Below, one piece after another: positions 17,299 to 25,050 of a stretch of 40,628 bases of DNA. The DNA lies in the NCBI GenBank assembly GCA_903863885.1, contig CAIPEB010000611.1, positions 1 through 40,628 on the forward strand. The letters are read 5' to 3'. Both the position numbers and the translations under genes were made by a program. Position 1 is the first letter of the stretch. Each line of letters begins with the position of its first letter. This DNA comes from an uncultured Planctomycetaceae bacterium (lineage in GTDB: Bacteria > Planctomycetota > Planctomycetia > Pirellulales > Pirellulaceae). The notes under the pieces are model-generated. The model was not told where the DNA came from. It worked only from the letters and a program-made list of their open reading frames with translations, and did no database searches.

Positions 17299-18213
17299 TC
17301 AGTTGTCCGGACTTTTCTGCCAGCGAAGGGCCACGCCGCTGTGCAGGCGGCGACTGTCGCCGCACTTCAAGTGTAATTCCTCGGAGTGAATCGGAGATGA
17401 GGCCGAACAGACGCCGGAAGCGATCAACGCACTGCGCATTTCACTTTTTCCCCACGCAGCAGAATGGCAGGTGATCAGCCCCAGCGCCGAAGCGCCGCGT
17501 GTCAGGTCTGCGCAGTCGGACAACAGCGCGGGGAGGTCGCGATCGATCCGCCAGGACTGGCCGCTCGGCCCGTGGCCGTAGCTGGGCGGGTCGAGAATGA
17601 TGGCGTCATAACTCCGGCCGCGTTTCAACTCGCGGCGCACGAACAGAGCTGCGTCCTCCACGATCCAGCGGATCGGGGCGTCTTCCAGGCCTGAATGCCG
17701 CGCGTTCTGTCTGGCCCATTGCACGATGTTTCTGGCACTGTCCACATGCACCACACGGGCGCCGGCCGCCGCGCAGGCCATGGTGCTCCCTCCCGTGTAG
17801 GCGAACAGGTTAAGCACCTCGAGCGGCCGGCCGGCCTTGAGAATTGCGTGCCTCAGCCAGTCCCAGTTTGTGGCCTGCTCGGGAAATACCCCGAGATGGC
17901 CGAAGGGAGTCAATCGCAACTCGAACACCAGCGGAGCGTGGTTGATCTCCCAGGAGGCGGGCAGATCCGGATCGCTCCTGTCTCGATCGTTCTTGCCCGC
18001 GGTCAGCCATGCACCCCGCTCTGAGTCCGCTGACTGTCCGGCGTCCGCATCAAATCGCTCGTAACGCGCAGTGGCGCGCCGCCACAACGAAGGCAGCAGG
18101 GGGGCGACGTCGCCCGCAGCCGGCGAGGGACGGTCGAGGATGTGGGGGCCGAATCGCTCAAGCTTGCGGCCGCCCCCGAAGTCAAGCAACTCGTACTGGT
18201 CGATCGAGAACAT
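17299..18213 (-). CDS. RlmI/RlmK-like class I SAM methyltransferase
   Basis: The protein has 304 residues from the ATG at 18213 (MFSIDQYELLDFGGG); starts at 18237 or 18240 would add 8-9 residues of doubtful value. The Rossmann SAM domain has LNLFAYTGGSTMACAAAGA (motif I, near 133), HVDSARN (motif II) and DPPSYGHGP (catalytic motif IV). This arrangement is that of the C-terminal domain of 23S rRNA cytosine/guanine methyltransferases such as RlmI and RlmK; the N-terminal PUA domain is replaced by a short beta segment. Together with the adjoining TrmH-family gene it suggests an RNA-modification pair. It lies 40 bases after the stop of the GT9 gene. Confidence 0.88.
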   Translation of the reverse strand: MFSIDQYELLDFGGGRKLERFGPHILDRPSPAAGDVAPLLPSLWRRATARYERFDADAGQSADSERGAWLTAGKNDRDRSDPDLPASWEINHAPLVFELRLTPFGHLGVFPEQATNWDWLRHAILKAGRPLEVLNLFAYTGGSTMACAAAGARVVHVDSARNIVQWARQNARHSGLEDAPIRWIVEDAALFVRRELKRGRSYDAIILDPPSYGHGPSGQSWRIDRDLPALLSDCADLTRGASALGLITCHSAAWGKSEMRSALIASGVCSASSPIHSEELHLKCGDSRRLHSGVALRWQKSPDN

Positions 18214-18253
18214 GACAATCCAACACAGGGCCGGCATCAAAAACGAACTGCCG

Positions 18254-19273
18254 TCAGGCCGCGCGACGGTTGGCCGGCGCGACGCGATCCAATTGCCTGG
18301 CGCAGGCTGATATCACGGTTTCCGCCGGAATCTCCAGAAGGTGCGGGCCGCCGGTTGGCGTGCCCTCGCCGGCCCAGCCCTCGCCATTCTGATCGAGCAG
18401 CGACTCCAGGCACAAGAGCCGATCGCCGCAAATTGCCCGTACGTCGGCGGCTGGATCGATGCGTGCTGCCAGTGCGGGCGTGCCGATCGCGGCCGAAAGC
18501 TGCAGCCATCCCGCATCGTCGGAAACGAGCAGCCTTGCTCGTCGAATCAATGCGGCACACTGCGAGAGGTTGAACCGCGTCGCCGCAATCGCATGGCCGC
18601 CGGAGCATGCGACCGTTCGCTGGACAGCCGGCCATGCGTCTTGATCGCCGCAGATCACGACCAGCGTCAATAAACGGCGCCGACCCATCTGCTTGGCAAG
18701 CATGCCGCAGAACCGGGGCCACTCGGAATCCCGCTGCCGCCGGCCGGTAACAACCGCCACAGCGAAACCGCAGGAAAGCTGGTATCGCAGAACCCAATCC
18801 TCCGCGAATGCGTCCGCTTCGTCGTGCAGCGGCACTTCCCAACTCGCGCCCGGCAATCCAATGCCGGTGCCGGGCAGGTCCAGAATATCCCGCTCCGCCG
18901 AAACATGATGATTGAGCAGCCATCGGCTCAAGCCGGTTCCGCGAGAAGCCTGCCAGCCGATCCGATTCCGGCTTCCGCTCCACCACAGCACCGATGCGCT
19001 GCGGGTCGTACTGGCCGGATCCAGCGCCATGTCCCACCGCGTTGCCCGCAGGCGGCGGCCGGCGGAACTCAGGGCTCCCCACAGCACCGATGCGCGGTCG
19101 GGTATGCGGATCAGGGTCACTCGTGCGCGATGCCCTTCCACCAACTCCGCAAATTGCTCATCAACGGCCCACGTAATCGCCGCCTCGGGAAAGCGATGCC
19201 GCAATCCGCTGGCGAGCAACAGCGACTGGACACACACACTCAACTCGCCCGGCGGACCAATCAAAATGTTCAT
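18254..19273 (-). CDS. GT9 (heptosyltransferase-type) glycosyltransferase
   Basis: The 339-residue protein has the two Rossmann-like domains of the ADP-heptose:LPS heptosyltransferase family (GT9). Typical features are the start MNILIGPPGELSVCVQSLLLASGLRHRFP, a middle segment with RNRIGW (near 114), and the C-terminal sugar-nucleotide region with CAALIRRARLLVSDDAGWLQLSAAIGTP (near 240-270), where GT9 enzymes usually have the S/T-x-D-S/T-G-x-x-H motif; here it reads SDDAGWLQLSAA, so the conserved histidine is replaced. It would add a sugar to an outer-membrane lipopolysaccharide core or a similar glycolipid. It is followed 13-40 bases later by the methyltransferase gene and preceded 32 bases earlier by the lipoprotein gene. 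Confidence 0.88.
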   Translation of the reverse strand: MNILIGPPGELSVCVQSLLLASGLRHRFPEAAITWAVDEQFAELVEGHRARVTLIRIPDRASVLWGALSSAGRRLRATRWDMALDPASTTRSASVLWWSGSRNRIGWQASRGTGLSRWLLNHHVSAERDILDLPGTGIGLPGASWEVPLHDEADAFAEDWVLRYQLSCGFAVAVVTGRRQRDSEWPRFCGMLAKQMGRRRLLTLVVICGDQDAWPAVQRTVACSGGHAIAATRFNLSQCAALIRRARLLVSDDAGWLQLSAAIGTPALAARIDPAADVRAICGDRLLCLESLLDQNGEGWAGEGTPTGGPHLLEIPAETVISACARQLDRVAPANRRAA

Positions 19274-19305
19274 GTTTGCGGCCGTGATGGGGGAACGACA
19301 TGAGG

Positions 19306-20538
19306 TTACTTCAACAGGTCCGACACGCGGATCAGGACTCCATCGTTCTGCTTCGGCTGGTCGGCAGTCTTGTTCTCCGCGGGTGCAGCCGCAGCCGGTG
19401 AAGTCGCTCCTGCCGCCGGTGTCGTCGCGGCAGTCGGGGTCGCAGCAGGCGGTGCCGGCGCTGGGGGTGTCGGCGCTGGGGGTGCAGGCGCTGGGGGTGC
19501 AGACGCTGGGGGTGCAGACGCTGGGGGGGGGGCCGGAGCTGCAGGAGCGGGAGCTGGTGCAGCCGGCGGAGGAGCCGGTGCCGGAGCTGCGGCGTCGGTC
19601 TTCTGCGCTTCTGCGACCGGTTTCGCGTCGGCCGGCAGTTTCACTTCGGCCGGTGCCGCAGTTCCCGCAGCCGGCGGGGGCGCTGGAGCTGAGGCTGCTG
19701 CCGCAGGGGCCGGCGCCGGAGCTGCAGGGGCCGGCTTGGCCTCAGGGACCTTGCTGACGAATCCGGCAACTTGGACCGGCTGCGGCTCGATATTTCCCAG
19801 CGGAGCAACGAAGACGTGCTCGTGGTCGAACGCAACCGGCAGCGTCTCGTCAAAGGTCCCGTCTTCCTTCACCCGCGGAATCTTCAGTTTCGTGCCGGCG
19901 AACTGCGTTCCCTCGACACTTGAACCCCGCTGAAACGGCCCGGCTCCAAGTACCCACAAGTCCTGCGCGGAACTCTTGGCTTTCGATACGCCGGATTGCC
20001 ACACAGGACGCCGAGTCTTGCGGTCATACGCGAACAACGCGACCTTGGCCGCGCCCAGTTGGGATTCCCGCTTGGCGACGGAGATTTCCGGGATGTTCGG
20101 CATGACGGGAGCGTTCGGGACCAGGGATGCGGCGCCTGACAACGCATTGTTCGCCGGCATCCCGTAAATCACATCGTTTGCGTCAGTGCCCAGAGTGCCG
20201 ATCCGCAGTTCGACGACCAGGTCGGCTGTGTCCGCCGTATCGACCAGCCGGCAGTCCGCCGCGAGCAACTGCTGACGAACCGAACTGATGATGTAGTCGG
20301 AGTTGACGTAAGTGGCGCCTTTGACCGACGTCGCGTACTTCGTGTCGAGAAAGACGTTCTGCCCCGAAAGCGGCCGAAAATCGATCACCGAGATCGCGTG
20401 ATCCACCGCATCGGACATCACGAGCTGCTCTGTTGCCAACCGGCTCTTCGTCGAGCCGCAGCCACAGGCGCAGATCAGCGCGAGGATTCCCATCCCCACG
20501 ACCGCGCCGCGTGCTACGTCGAACAACCAGCTGATCAT
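19306..20538 (-). CDS. Planctomycete-type lipoprotein with Pro/Ala-rich tail
   Basis: The 410-residue protein has a lipoprotein signal: hydrophobic GMGILALI then CACGCGS, with a lipobox cysteine within residues 24-28. A globular domain follows (about 30-230; KSRLATEQLVMSDAVDHAISVIDF near its start). I think it belongs to a planctomycete lipoprotein family catalogued as DUF6655, from memory. Residues about 270-390 are almost wholly Pro, Ala, Ser and Thr, ending in NKTADQPKQNDGVLIRVSDLLK, a short tail that may bind a partner. The Pro/Ala part is encoded by 15-base tandem repeats and a ten-base G/C homopolymer. The lipoprotein is probably anchored in the outer membrane, with the tail spanning the periplasm. 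The start at 20538 has only a weak ribosome binding site. Confidence 0.85.
   Translation of the reverse strand: MISWLFDVARGAVVGMGILALICACGCGSTKSRLATEQLVMSDAVDHAISVIDFRPLSGQNVFLDTKYATSVKGATYVNSDYIISSVRQQLLAADCRLVDTADTADLVVELRIGTLGTDANDVIYGMPANNALSGAASLVPNAPVMPNIPEISVAKRESQLGAAKVALFAYDRKTRRPVWQSGVSKAKSSAQDLWVLGAGPFQRGSSVEGTQFAGTKLKIPRVKEDGTFDETLPVAFDHEHVFVAPLGNIEPQPVQVAGFVSKVPEAKPAPAAPAPAPAAAASAPAPPPAAGTAAPAEVKLPADAKPVAEAQKTDAAAPAPAPPPAAPAPAPAAPAPPPASAPPASAPPAPAPPAPTPPAPAPPAATPTAATTPAAGATSPAAAAPAENKTADQPKQNDGVLIRVSDLLK
19459..19532. repeat. 15-bp tandem repeats ending in a ten-G homopolymer
   Basis: Units of CGCTGGGGGTGCAGG start at 19459, 19474, 19489, 19504 and 19519, with small changes; the last unit runs into ten consecutive G (19523-19532). 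On the coding (minus) strand they encode APPAPAPPA-type repeats of the lipoprotein tail. The repeat length is a multiple of three, so unit gain or loss keeps the frame; slippage in the homopolymer would break it. Confidence 0.9.
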
Positions 20539-20635
20539 CAGTGAATCATTCCGCTACTCGTGTCTCGCCAAACCACCCCAAAACCTCCTCGCAAGACGAT
20601 GCGTTCTCGGACGCAGGCGCCGCTAGGGGCGGCGG

Positions 20636-20664
20636 AGTATAGCGAAACGGATCAAACGGATGAA
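20636..20664 (-). promoter_or_regulatory. Candidate lipoprotein-gene promoter
   Basis: Read on the minus strand, TTCATC (20664-20659) and TATACT (20641-20636) are spaced by 17 bases, about 98 bases before the lipoprotein start. The -10 box is good (five of six); the -35 box is poor. Confidence 0.35.
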
Positions 20665-20727
20665 CGCGGATTCGACCGCGATTACGCAAACCGGCCCCCT
20701 GAAAGTGCTGGAATGCTAGCAATCCGA

Positions 20728-20783
20728 AGTCTGGAGTCCGTAGGCTGGCAGACATCCGTCCGACTCCAGACTCGCGACTTTTT
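20728..20783. repeat. Palindromic intergenic repeat, copy A
   Basis: AGTCTGGAGTC (20728-20738) and GACTCCAGACT (20762-20772) are perfect 11-bp inverted arms. The interior, GGAGTCCGTAGGCTGGCA followed by ACA and GTCCGACT, matches the interior of the element at 39361-39392 with few changes. A T5 run follows (20779-20783), so it might also act as a terminator read on the plus strand. Confidence 0.7.
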
Positions 20784-20873
20784 CCCCTGTCTATTCCGCC
20801 TGAGTGCCTAAAATGCTACGGTCAGTTCAGCGGGGATTTGAGCGTTCCAAGTTCTGGAAGGTGGGGGCCGGCG

Positions 20874-21548
20874 ATGCGAAAAAAATTGGCTTTCGTAGGT
20901 TTGCTGGCGATGATCGCAGCGGGCTGTGCACAAGTCGCCCTCGTCCATGCAGCGGAAAACAAAGGCAGTTCGATGAAACGAGAAGAATCGAAGGACCGCA
21001 AGCCGAACGAAGAGGTTGCCACATTCGGAGCCGGGTGCTTCTGGTGCGTCGAAGCCGTCTTTGAACAACTCAAAGGGGTCAAGCGAGTCGAATCGGGCTA
21101 CAGTGGCGGCAGCGTGGATTCGCCGACCTACGAGCAGGTTTGCAGCGGGCAGACGGGACATGCAGAGGTCTGCCAGATTCATTTCGACCCGGCCGTGGTT
21201 CCCTATGAGGAATTGCTGGAGGTGTTCTGGAAGGTACATGACCCGACGACCTTGAACCGCCAGGGCCCGGACGTTGGGACGCAGTACCGCTCCGTGGTCT
21301 TCTACCACAGCGAGGAGCAGAAAAAGGTCGCTGAAGCGTACATGAAGCAGTTGGATGCATCGGGCACTTGGAGCCAGCCGATCGTCACCCAGATTGTGCC
21401 GTTCGAGAAGTTTTTTGCGGCCGAGGCCTATCACCAGAACTACTTCCGGTTGCATCCCGGACAGGGTTATTGCGCAATGGTGATCAAACCGAAGGTTACA
21501 AAATTCAAGAAAGAGTTCCGCGACAAGTTGCAGTCACCGTCGAAGTAA
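20874..21548 (+). CDS. msrA: Peptide methionine sulfoxide reductase MsrA, exported
   Basis: The 224-residue protein has an N-terminal export signal (MRKKLAFVGLLAMIAAGCAQVALVHA split between a possible lipobox IAAGC at 14-18 and a possible Sec cleavage after VHA) and a complete MsrA domain. The catalytic motif is GCFWCVE (near residue 46), the substrate loop is GYSGG, and the core continues to EAYHQNYF. Further cysteines at VCSG, EVCQ and GYCAMV may serve as resolving residues. It reduces methionine-S-sulfoxide in proteins, here in the periplasm or at the outer membrane. The start is chosen because it opens directly into the signal peptide. No msrB neighbour is present. Confidence 0.95.
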   Translation: MRKKLAFVGLLAMIAAGCAQVALVHAAENKGSSMKREESKDRKPNEEVATFGAGCFWCVEAVFEQLKGVKRVESGYSGGSVDSPTYEQVCSGQTGHAEVCQIHFDPAVVPYEELLEVFWKVHDPTTLNRQGPDVGTQYRSVVFYHSEEQKKVAEAYMKQLDASGTWSQPIVTQIVPFEKFFAAEAYHQNYFRLHPGQGYCAMVIKPKVTKFKKEFRDKLQSPSK

Positions 21549-21624
21549 TTCAGGTCATCGGTTGCTCCGCGGTTTCGGCAGAGCGGTGAAGCGCCCGATG
21601 CGTTTACGGCCGGGAGGGTGGCCA

Positions 21625-21652
21625 TGCCGCACCCTGAGGTTGCCGTGCGGCA
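21625..21652. terminator. Perfect 8-bp hairpin between convergent genes
   Basis: TGCCGCAC (21625-21632) and GTGCGGCA (21645-21652) pair perfectly with a 12-base loop, in the gap between msrA (ends 21548) and the STAS gene (ends 21680, opposite strand). There is no T run on either side, so its role as a bidirectional terminator is only likely. Confidence 0.4.
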
Positions 21653-21679
21653 CTGCAGCGTTTCGTGGACCTGGCTGTC

Positions 21680-22105
21680 TTATGCGGACACTTCGTCCGA
21701 AGTTTCCTTCGAGGCCGGCATCGGTTCGGACAGACGCTGCAGCGCGTCCGCGAGGGTATCCGCCTCTTCAAACGCGACGCTTCCGTAATACGACGGACTG
21801 AGCAGGCGTTTGGCGTTGAACACCTTGCGAATAAACTCGCTCAGGTTGCACAACATGAGTCGCCCGCCGTGTTCCCGCACGCCCGCCTTCAGGCCCAGAA
21901 AGGCAACGCAGGCGAGGCTGGTCATGAATTCCATCTTCTGCAGGTCGACCACGATCTTCTGCCGCGTGCTGCGCTTGACCGCGTGTATGAGTTCAAAACG
22001 CAACTCTTCGGCCAGCACGTAATCTTTGACCTGATCCAGATCCACCGTCAGGATCAGCACGTCGTTCAGTGCGGTCGCGGTAATATGTCGATAGAGTCCC
22101 GCCAC
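21680..22105 (-). CDS. STAS-domain protein (anti-sigma factor antagonist type)
   Basis: This 141-residue single-domain STAS protein starts at a GTG (22105) preceded by GGTGGAGAG. The fold signatures are the strand VLILTVDLDQVKD, KIVVDLQKMEFMTSLACVAFLGL (with the serine at the position phosphorylated in SpoIIAA-type antagonists, TSL) and VREHGGRLMLCNLSEFIRKVF. The tail after about residue 115 is acidic and probably flexible. In this family the protein binds an anti-sigma kinase or another STAS partner, with phosphorylation as the switch. No kinase or sigma factor gene is adjacent, so the partner is elsewhere. Confidence 0.9.
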   Translation of the reverse strand: MAGLYRHITATALNDVLILTVDLDQVKDYVLAEELRFELIHAVKRSTRQKIVVDLQKMEFMTSLACVAFLGLKAGVREHGGRLMLCNLSEFIRKVFNAKRLLSPSYYGSVAFEEADTLADALQRLSEPMPASKETSDEVSA

Positions 22106-22431
22106 GGCTCTCCACCTGTTCCTATGCGCCGTATCGATCGAGAAGAAATCTTAGGACGCCGCCGCAGTGCCTCGCTTCGACGTTGCCCCGGCCCCCGAAG
22201 GGCCCTTCGACGTACGAATTGTATCATCGGTTCGGGGCTTTGCGAACAAGGCGGCGTCGCTCGAGTTTCATGTTAGCTGGACTTGCCGATGCAGCGAGAC
22301 TCCCTGCGCGAATCTTGCAATACGTTGCGGCAAGTCTCCCAGTCGTGGCGATTGTGGGGGTTGTACGGGCCTGCCTCGTGCGTTCAGGCACCGATGTTCT
22401 GAGTTGCCATTCAAACGGTCCCGGTTGCCAT
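22106..22431. other. Intergenic region between ceramidase-like and STAS genes
   Basis: This stretch of 326 bases carries no supported gene. It has a good minus-strand promoter candidate for the STAS gene at 22218-22246, and two direct copies of GTTGCCATTCA (22403-22413 and 22424-22434) 21 bases apart, the second overlapping the end of the ceramidase-like gene. Confidence 0.6.
22218..22246 (-). promoter_or_regulatory. Candidate STAS-gene promoter
   Basis: On the minus strand, TTCGCA (22246-22241) and TACAAT (22223-22218) are spaced by 17 bases, 113 bases before the GTG start at 22105. The boxes match four and five of six sigma-70 consensus positions. Confidence 0.5.
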
Positions 22432-23865
22432 TCAGGGCGATTTGGGCTGAGATGTCTCGGCAGTCCGCTCCATTTCCTGCGCTGTTTTTCCAGCCATCTC
22501 CACGGCGGCGCCGGCGATCGTCTCCTCGACCTGCTGGTTCCAGCGAGTGGGCAGCCCGTAATACACCATGGCATCGGCCCCTTCGTATCGCCCCTCGAGG
22601 AGCACTCGTCGCGACGGGATGTAAGCCATGATGTCGTTCGAGTAGCCGGCGACCCAGGTCCGCTTGCCGGACAGTTGGGATTTCAGCAGCAGCGAATAAT
22701 CCACGACCACTTCGCCGCCCAGCATCACCAGGGTGACTTCGTTGCCCAGTCGCCATACCGCAATCGGGTACGGGTAGCAGTCGCTGAGCGGTTCTCCGGC
22801 GTCGAGTCGTTTCAGCAGCATTTGAGCGCGGGCTGCCAGCTGTTTCGTGGCCGACTGGCTTTCCTGCTGCAGTTGCTCCCGGGTGGGCAGCGTGTCGAAT
22901 CGCAGGCTGACCTCTCGATAACTCGCCTCAAGCCGGTCGGCGACCGGTTCGAGTTGCGACGTCAGCAGGACCGTATCCACAGCGTCAGCCAGCTGCCGCC
23001 CGTAGTGCCGGGCCAGTTCGACGGTACGCCGCGGCAGCGGATTCTGGTCGGCACCGCATCCTGCCCAGAACATGGCGATGCAGTCGGGATGAAGGGACTC
23101 TAATTCCGAACACGCAAATCCCGGATAATCTCCGGACCACTGATAGAAGCTCAGCACGGTTGCATGGCACGCATAGCCGAAGAGCACGGTCTTCAACTGG
23201 CCCGCCGCGTCGGAAACGGCGAGTACCGGCACATCGTGGTCGACCGGCCCGACCAGTTTGTTCTGGGTCCGCAGTTGAGGAACGTTGGCCTCGGGGTTCT
23301 CCCGCCGATTCACGGCAAAAGCCGCAACGCCGCTGCCCCAACTCAGGCGGCTTGGTGCCAGTTTCTCGGCGGCCAGTCGAGCCGCTTCCAGGATCTTGAG
23401 TTGAAGCTGTTCGGCGTACTGGTCGATCCACTGCCGCTGCTGTTCATCGAGCAGCAGATAATGCAGCGGCGCGAGGTTCTGCCCCACAACCGGGCCGGTG
23501 TGCGTGTGCGACACGCAGATCGAGACTCGGTCCGCTCCGATGCCTTGCGACTTGGCCACGGCCTCGCGAATCGACTGGGACAGCTTTCGATCGAGGCCAA
23601 CCAGATCGAGCGTTATAAGCACGGCGCGGCACCCGCGGCCATCCTCGAGCACCAGGGCCTTCGCCCACAGGTCCGTCAGTTTTCCCTCGGCCGCATGATC
23701 GCGGCCACCGTATCCGGCCATCCAGAGCGGCTGGTCGGGTGTGATCAGTACCTTGGCGGCTCCGGTTTTCCATTCTGCCAGCGCCGGCGCGGTGCCGAAC
23801 AGCAGAATCACCGCGCAGAATACGCAGAATCGTCGATCGACGAATCGTTGAACACCGATTCTCAT
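22432..23865 (-). CDS. Secreted neutral-ceramidase-like hydrolase (Sec)
   Basis: The 477-residue protein has a Sec signal peptide (about 1-30, ending APALAEW) and the N-terminal domain of neutral/alkaline non-lysosomal ceramidases. Motifs visible are the metal-site SHTHTGP (near 119), [10 protein letters not shown] (near 231) and the segment [14 protein letters not shown] (near 267), which occupies the place of the catalytic-serine region GDxSPN in true ceramidases; here the serine is absent, as is common in planctomycete relatives. It may hydrolyse an amide or another bond in a lipid or glycan; ceramide itself is not shown. GGGAG lies eight bases before the ATG. It is divergent from the DNA methyltransferase gene. 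Confidence 0.88.
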   Translation of the reverse strand: MRIGVQRFVDRRFCVFCAVILLFGTAPALAEWKTGAAKVLITPDQPLWMAGYGGRDHAAEGKLTDLWAKALVLEDGRGCRAVLITLDLVGLDRKLSQSIREAVAKSQGIGADRVSICVSHTHTGPVVGQNLAPLHYLLLDEQQRQWIDQYAEQLQLKILEAARLAAEKLAPSRLSWGSGVAAFAVNRRENPEANVPQLRTQNKLVGPVDHDVPVLAVSDAAGQLKTVLFGYACHATVLSFYQWSGDYPGFACSELESLHPDCIAMFWAGCGADQNPLPRRTVELARHYGRQLADAVDTVLLTSQLEPVADRLEASYREVSLRFDTLPTREQLQQESQSATKQLAARAQMLLKRLDAGEPLSDCYPYPIAVWRLGNEVTLVMLGGEVVVDYSLLLKSQLSGKRTWVAGYSNDIMAYIPSRRVLLEGRYEGADAMVYYGLPTRWNQQVEETIAGAAVEMAGKTAQEMERTAETSQPKSP

Positions 23866-23930
23866 TGCAGCGCTCCCGATCGTGAATTACCCATCCTGCC
23901 GCCTGCGGCCACCACCCCGTTTCGCGTCGC

Positions 23931-23958
23931 TTGTAAGGCAGCCGCTTCGTGGTACGAT
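23931..23958 (+). promoter_or_regulatory. Candidate promoter of the DNA methyltransferase gene
   Basis: TTGTAA (23931-23936) and TACGAT (23953-23958) with a 16-base spacer, about 116 bases upstream of the GTG start. Each box matches four of six consensus bases, so confidence is low. Confidence 0.3.
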
Positions 23959-24073
23959 GTTCGCAATCTATGAGGTCCGCGGACGGGGACGTCAATTTCC
24001 GAGACCGGCAGAAGTCCAGCCAGGTTCTCGCCGTCCCGTTTTCCTCCGCGAGTTTTCCCGTGCGAGGTTCATT

Positions 24074-25006
24074 GTGACGAGGTTTCCCGACACGGTCTAC
24101 AACGAGGACTGCATCGAGGGCATGCGGAAGCTCGCGGCAGAATCCGTCGATCTGGCGTTCGCCGATCCGCCGTTCAATATTGGCTATTCGTACGACGTTT
24201 ACAAAGACAAGAAGTCGACGGACGACTATCTCTCGTGGTGCGAACGCTGGATTGAAGAAGTCCACCGCGTGCTCAAGCCGGACGGCACGTTCTGGCTGGC
24301 GATCGGAGATGAATATGCGGCCGAGTTGAAGGTCATGATGCAGAACCGGCACGGGATGACGTGCCGCAGCTGGGTGATCTGGTACTACACGTTCGGCGTG
24401 AACTGCAAGAATAAGTTCAGCCGCTCGCATGCCCATCTGTTTCACATGGTCAAAGATCCGGTGAAGTTCACGTTCAACGCCGAGTCGATCCGCGTTCCCT
24501 CGGCGCGCCAGCTGGTCTACGGTGATCGGCGAGCGAATCCGACCGGGCGACTGCCTGACGACACGTGGATCCTGCGTCCCCAGGATCTGCCCGAGGGATT
24601 CACGGCCGATGGCGACACGTGGTATTTCCCGCGGGTAGCCGGGACATTCAAGGAACGATCGGGCTGGCACGGTTGCCAGATGCCCGAGCAGTTGCTGGGA
24701 CGCATCATCCGATCGTGCAGCCAACCCGATGAACTTGTGCTCGATCCGTTTGCCGGCAGCGGCACGACGCTCGCCGTCGCCAGGAAACTCCAGCGGCATT
24801 ACGTGGGTTACGAACTCTCGCCGGAATACGCACAGCGAGTTCTCGAGCGTCTCGAGCGGATCCAGCCCGGCGATGCGCTGGACGGTGCTCCTGAACCGCT
24901 CGTCAGCGCGCCGGATACGGCGAGCGGGCGCAGACTGGATGACTCGCGACCGAAGCGACGGGTTTTCAATCGTCGAACCAAGCAGCAGGAACTTCCCGGA
25001 CTTTGA
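24074..25006 (+). CDS. Solitary beta-class DNA adenine-type methyltransferase
   Basis: The 310-residue protein starts at GTG 24074 with GAGG upstream; this start is chosen because [11 protein letters not shown], the usual beginning of the family, follows at once. Motif IV (DPPF, 31-34) comes first and motif I (DPFAGSGTT, 224-232) near the end, the order of beta-class amino-methyltransferases such as CcrM and HinfI. DPPF favours N6-adenine over N4-cytosine (usually SPPY). The region between (about 60-200) should hold the target-recognition domain, and a basic tail follows 260. No restriction endonuclease gene is adjacent, so it is an orphan methyltransferase of unknown target sequence, possibly regulatory. 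The sugar-isomerase-like gene starts 44 bases after its stop. Confidence 0.93.
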   Translation: MTRFPDTVYNEDCIEGMRKLAAESVDLAFADPPFNIGYSYDVYKDKKSTDDYLSWCERWIEEVHRVLKPDGTFWLAIGDEYAAELKVMMQNRHGMTCRSWVIWYYTFGVNCKNKFSRSHAHLFHMVKDPVKFTFNAESIRVPSARQLVYGDRRANPTGRLPDDTWILRPQDLPEGFTADGDTWYFPRVAGTFKERSGWHGCQMPEQLLGRIIRSCSQPDELVLDPFAGSGTTLAVARKLQRHYVGYELSPEYAQRVLERLERIQPGDALDGAPEPLVSAPDTASGRRLDDSRPKRRVFNRRTKQQELPGL

Positions 25007-25050
25007 CCGCGGCCGTCGGTTGGCCATTCCTTTCTTCGGACACCAATCGC

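Larger units (their letters stand above)
20539..20873. other. Divergent intergenic region, lipoprotein / MsrA
   Basis: This 335-base stretch has no supported gene. It holds a G+C hairpin CGCCGC-TAGGG-GCGGCG (20618-20634), a candidate minus-strand promoter (20636-20664) and an inverted-repeat element with an 11-bp arm (20728-20772) followed by five T (20779-20783). Confidence 0.6.

Noticed and set aside
19370-19933. Gly/Ala-rich frame on the plus strand, PE_PGRS-like in look
   Set aside because: It is the complement of the Pro/Ala repeats of the lipoprotein gene, which has a lipobox and a globular domain; the plus-strand frame has neither start signals nor domains.
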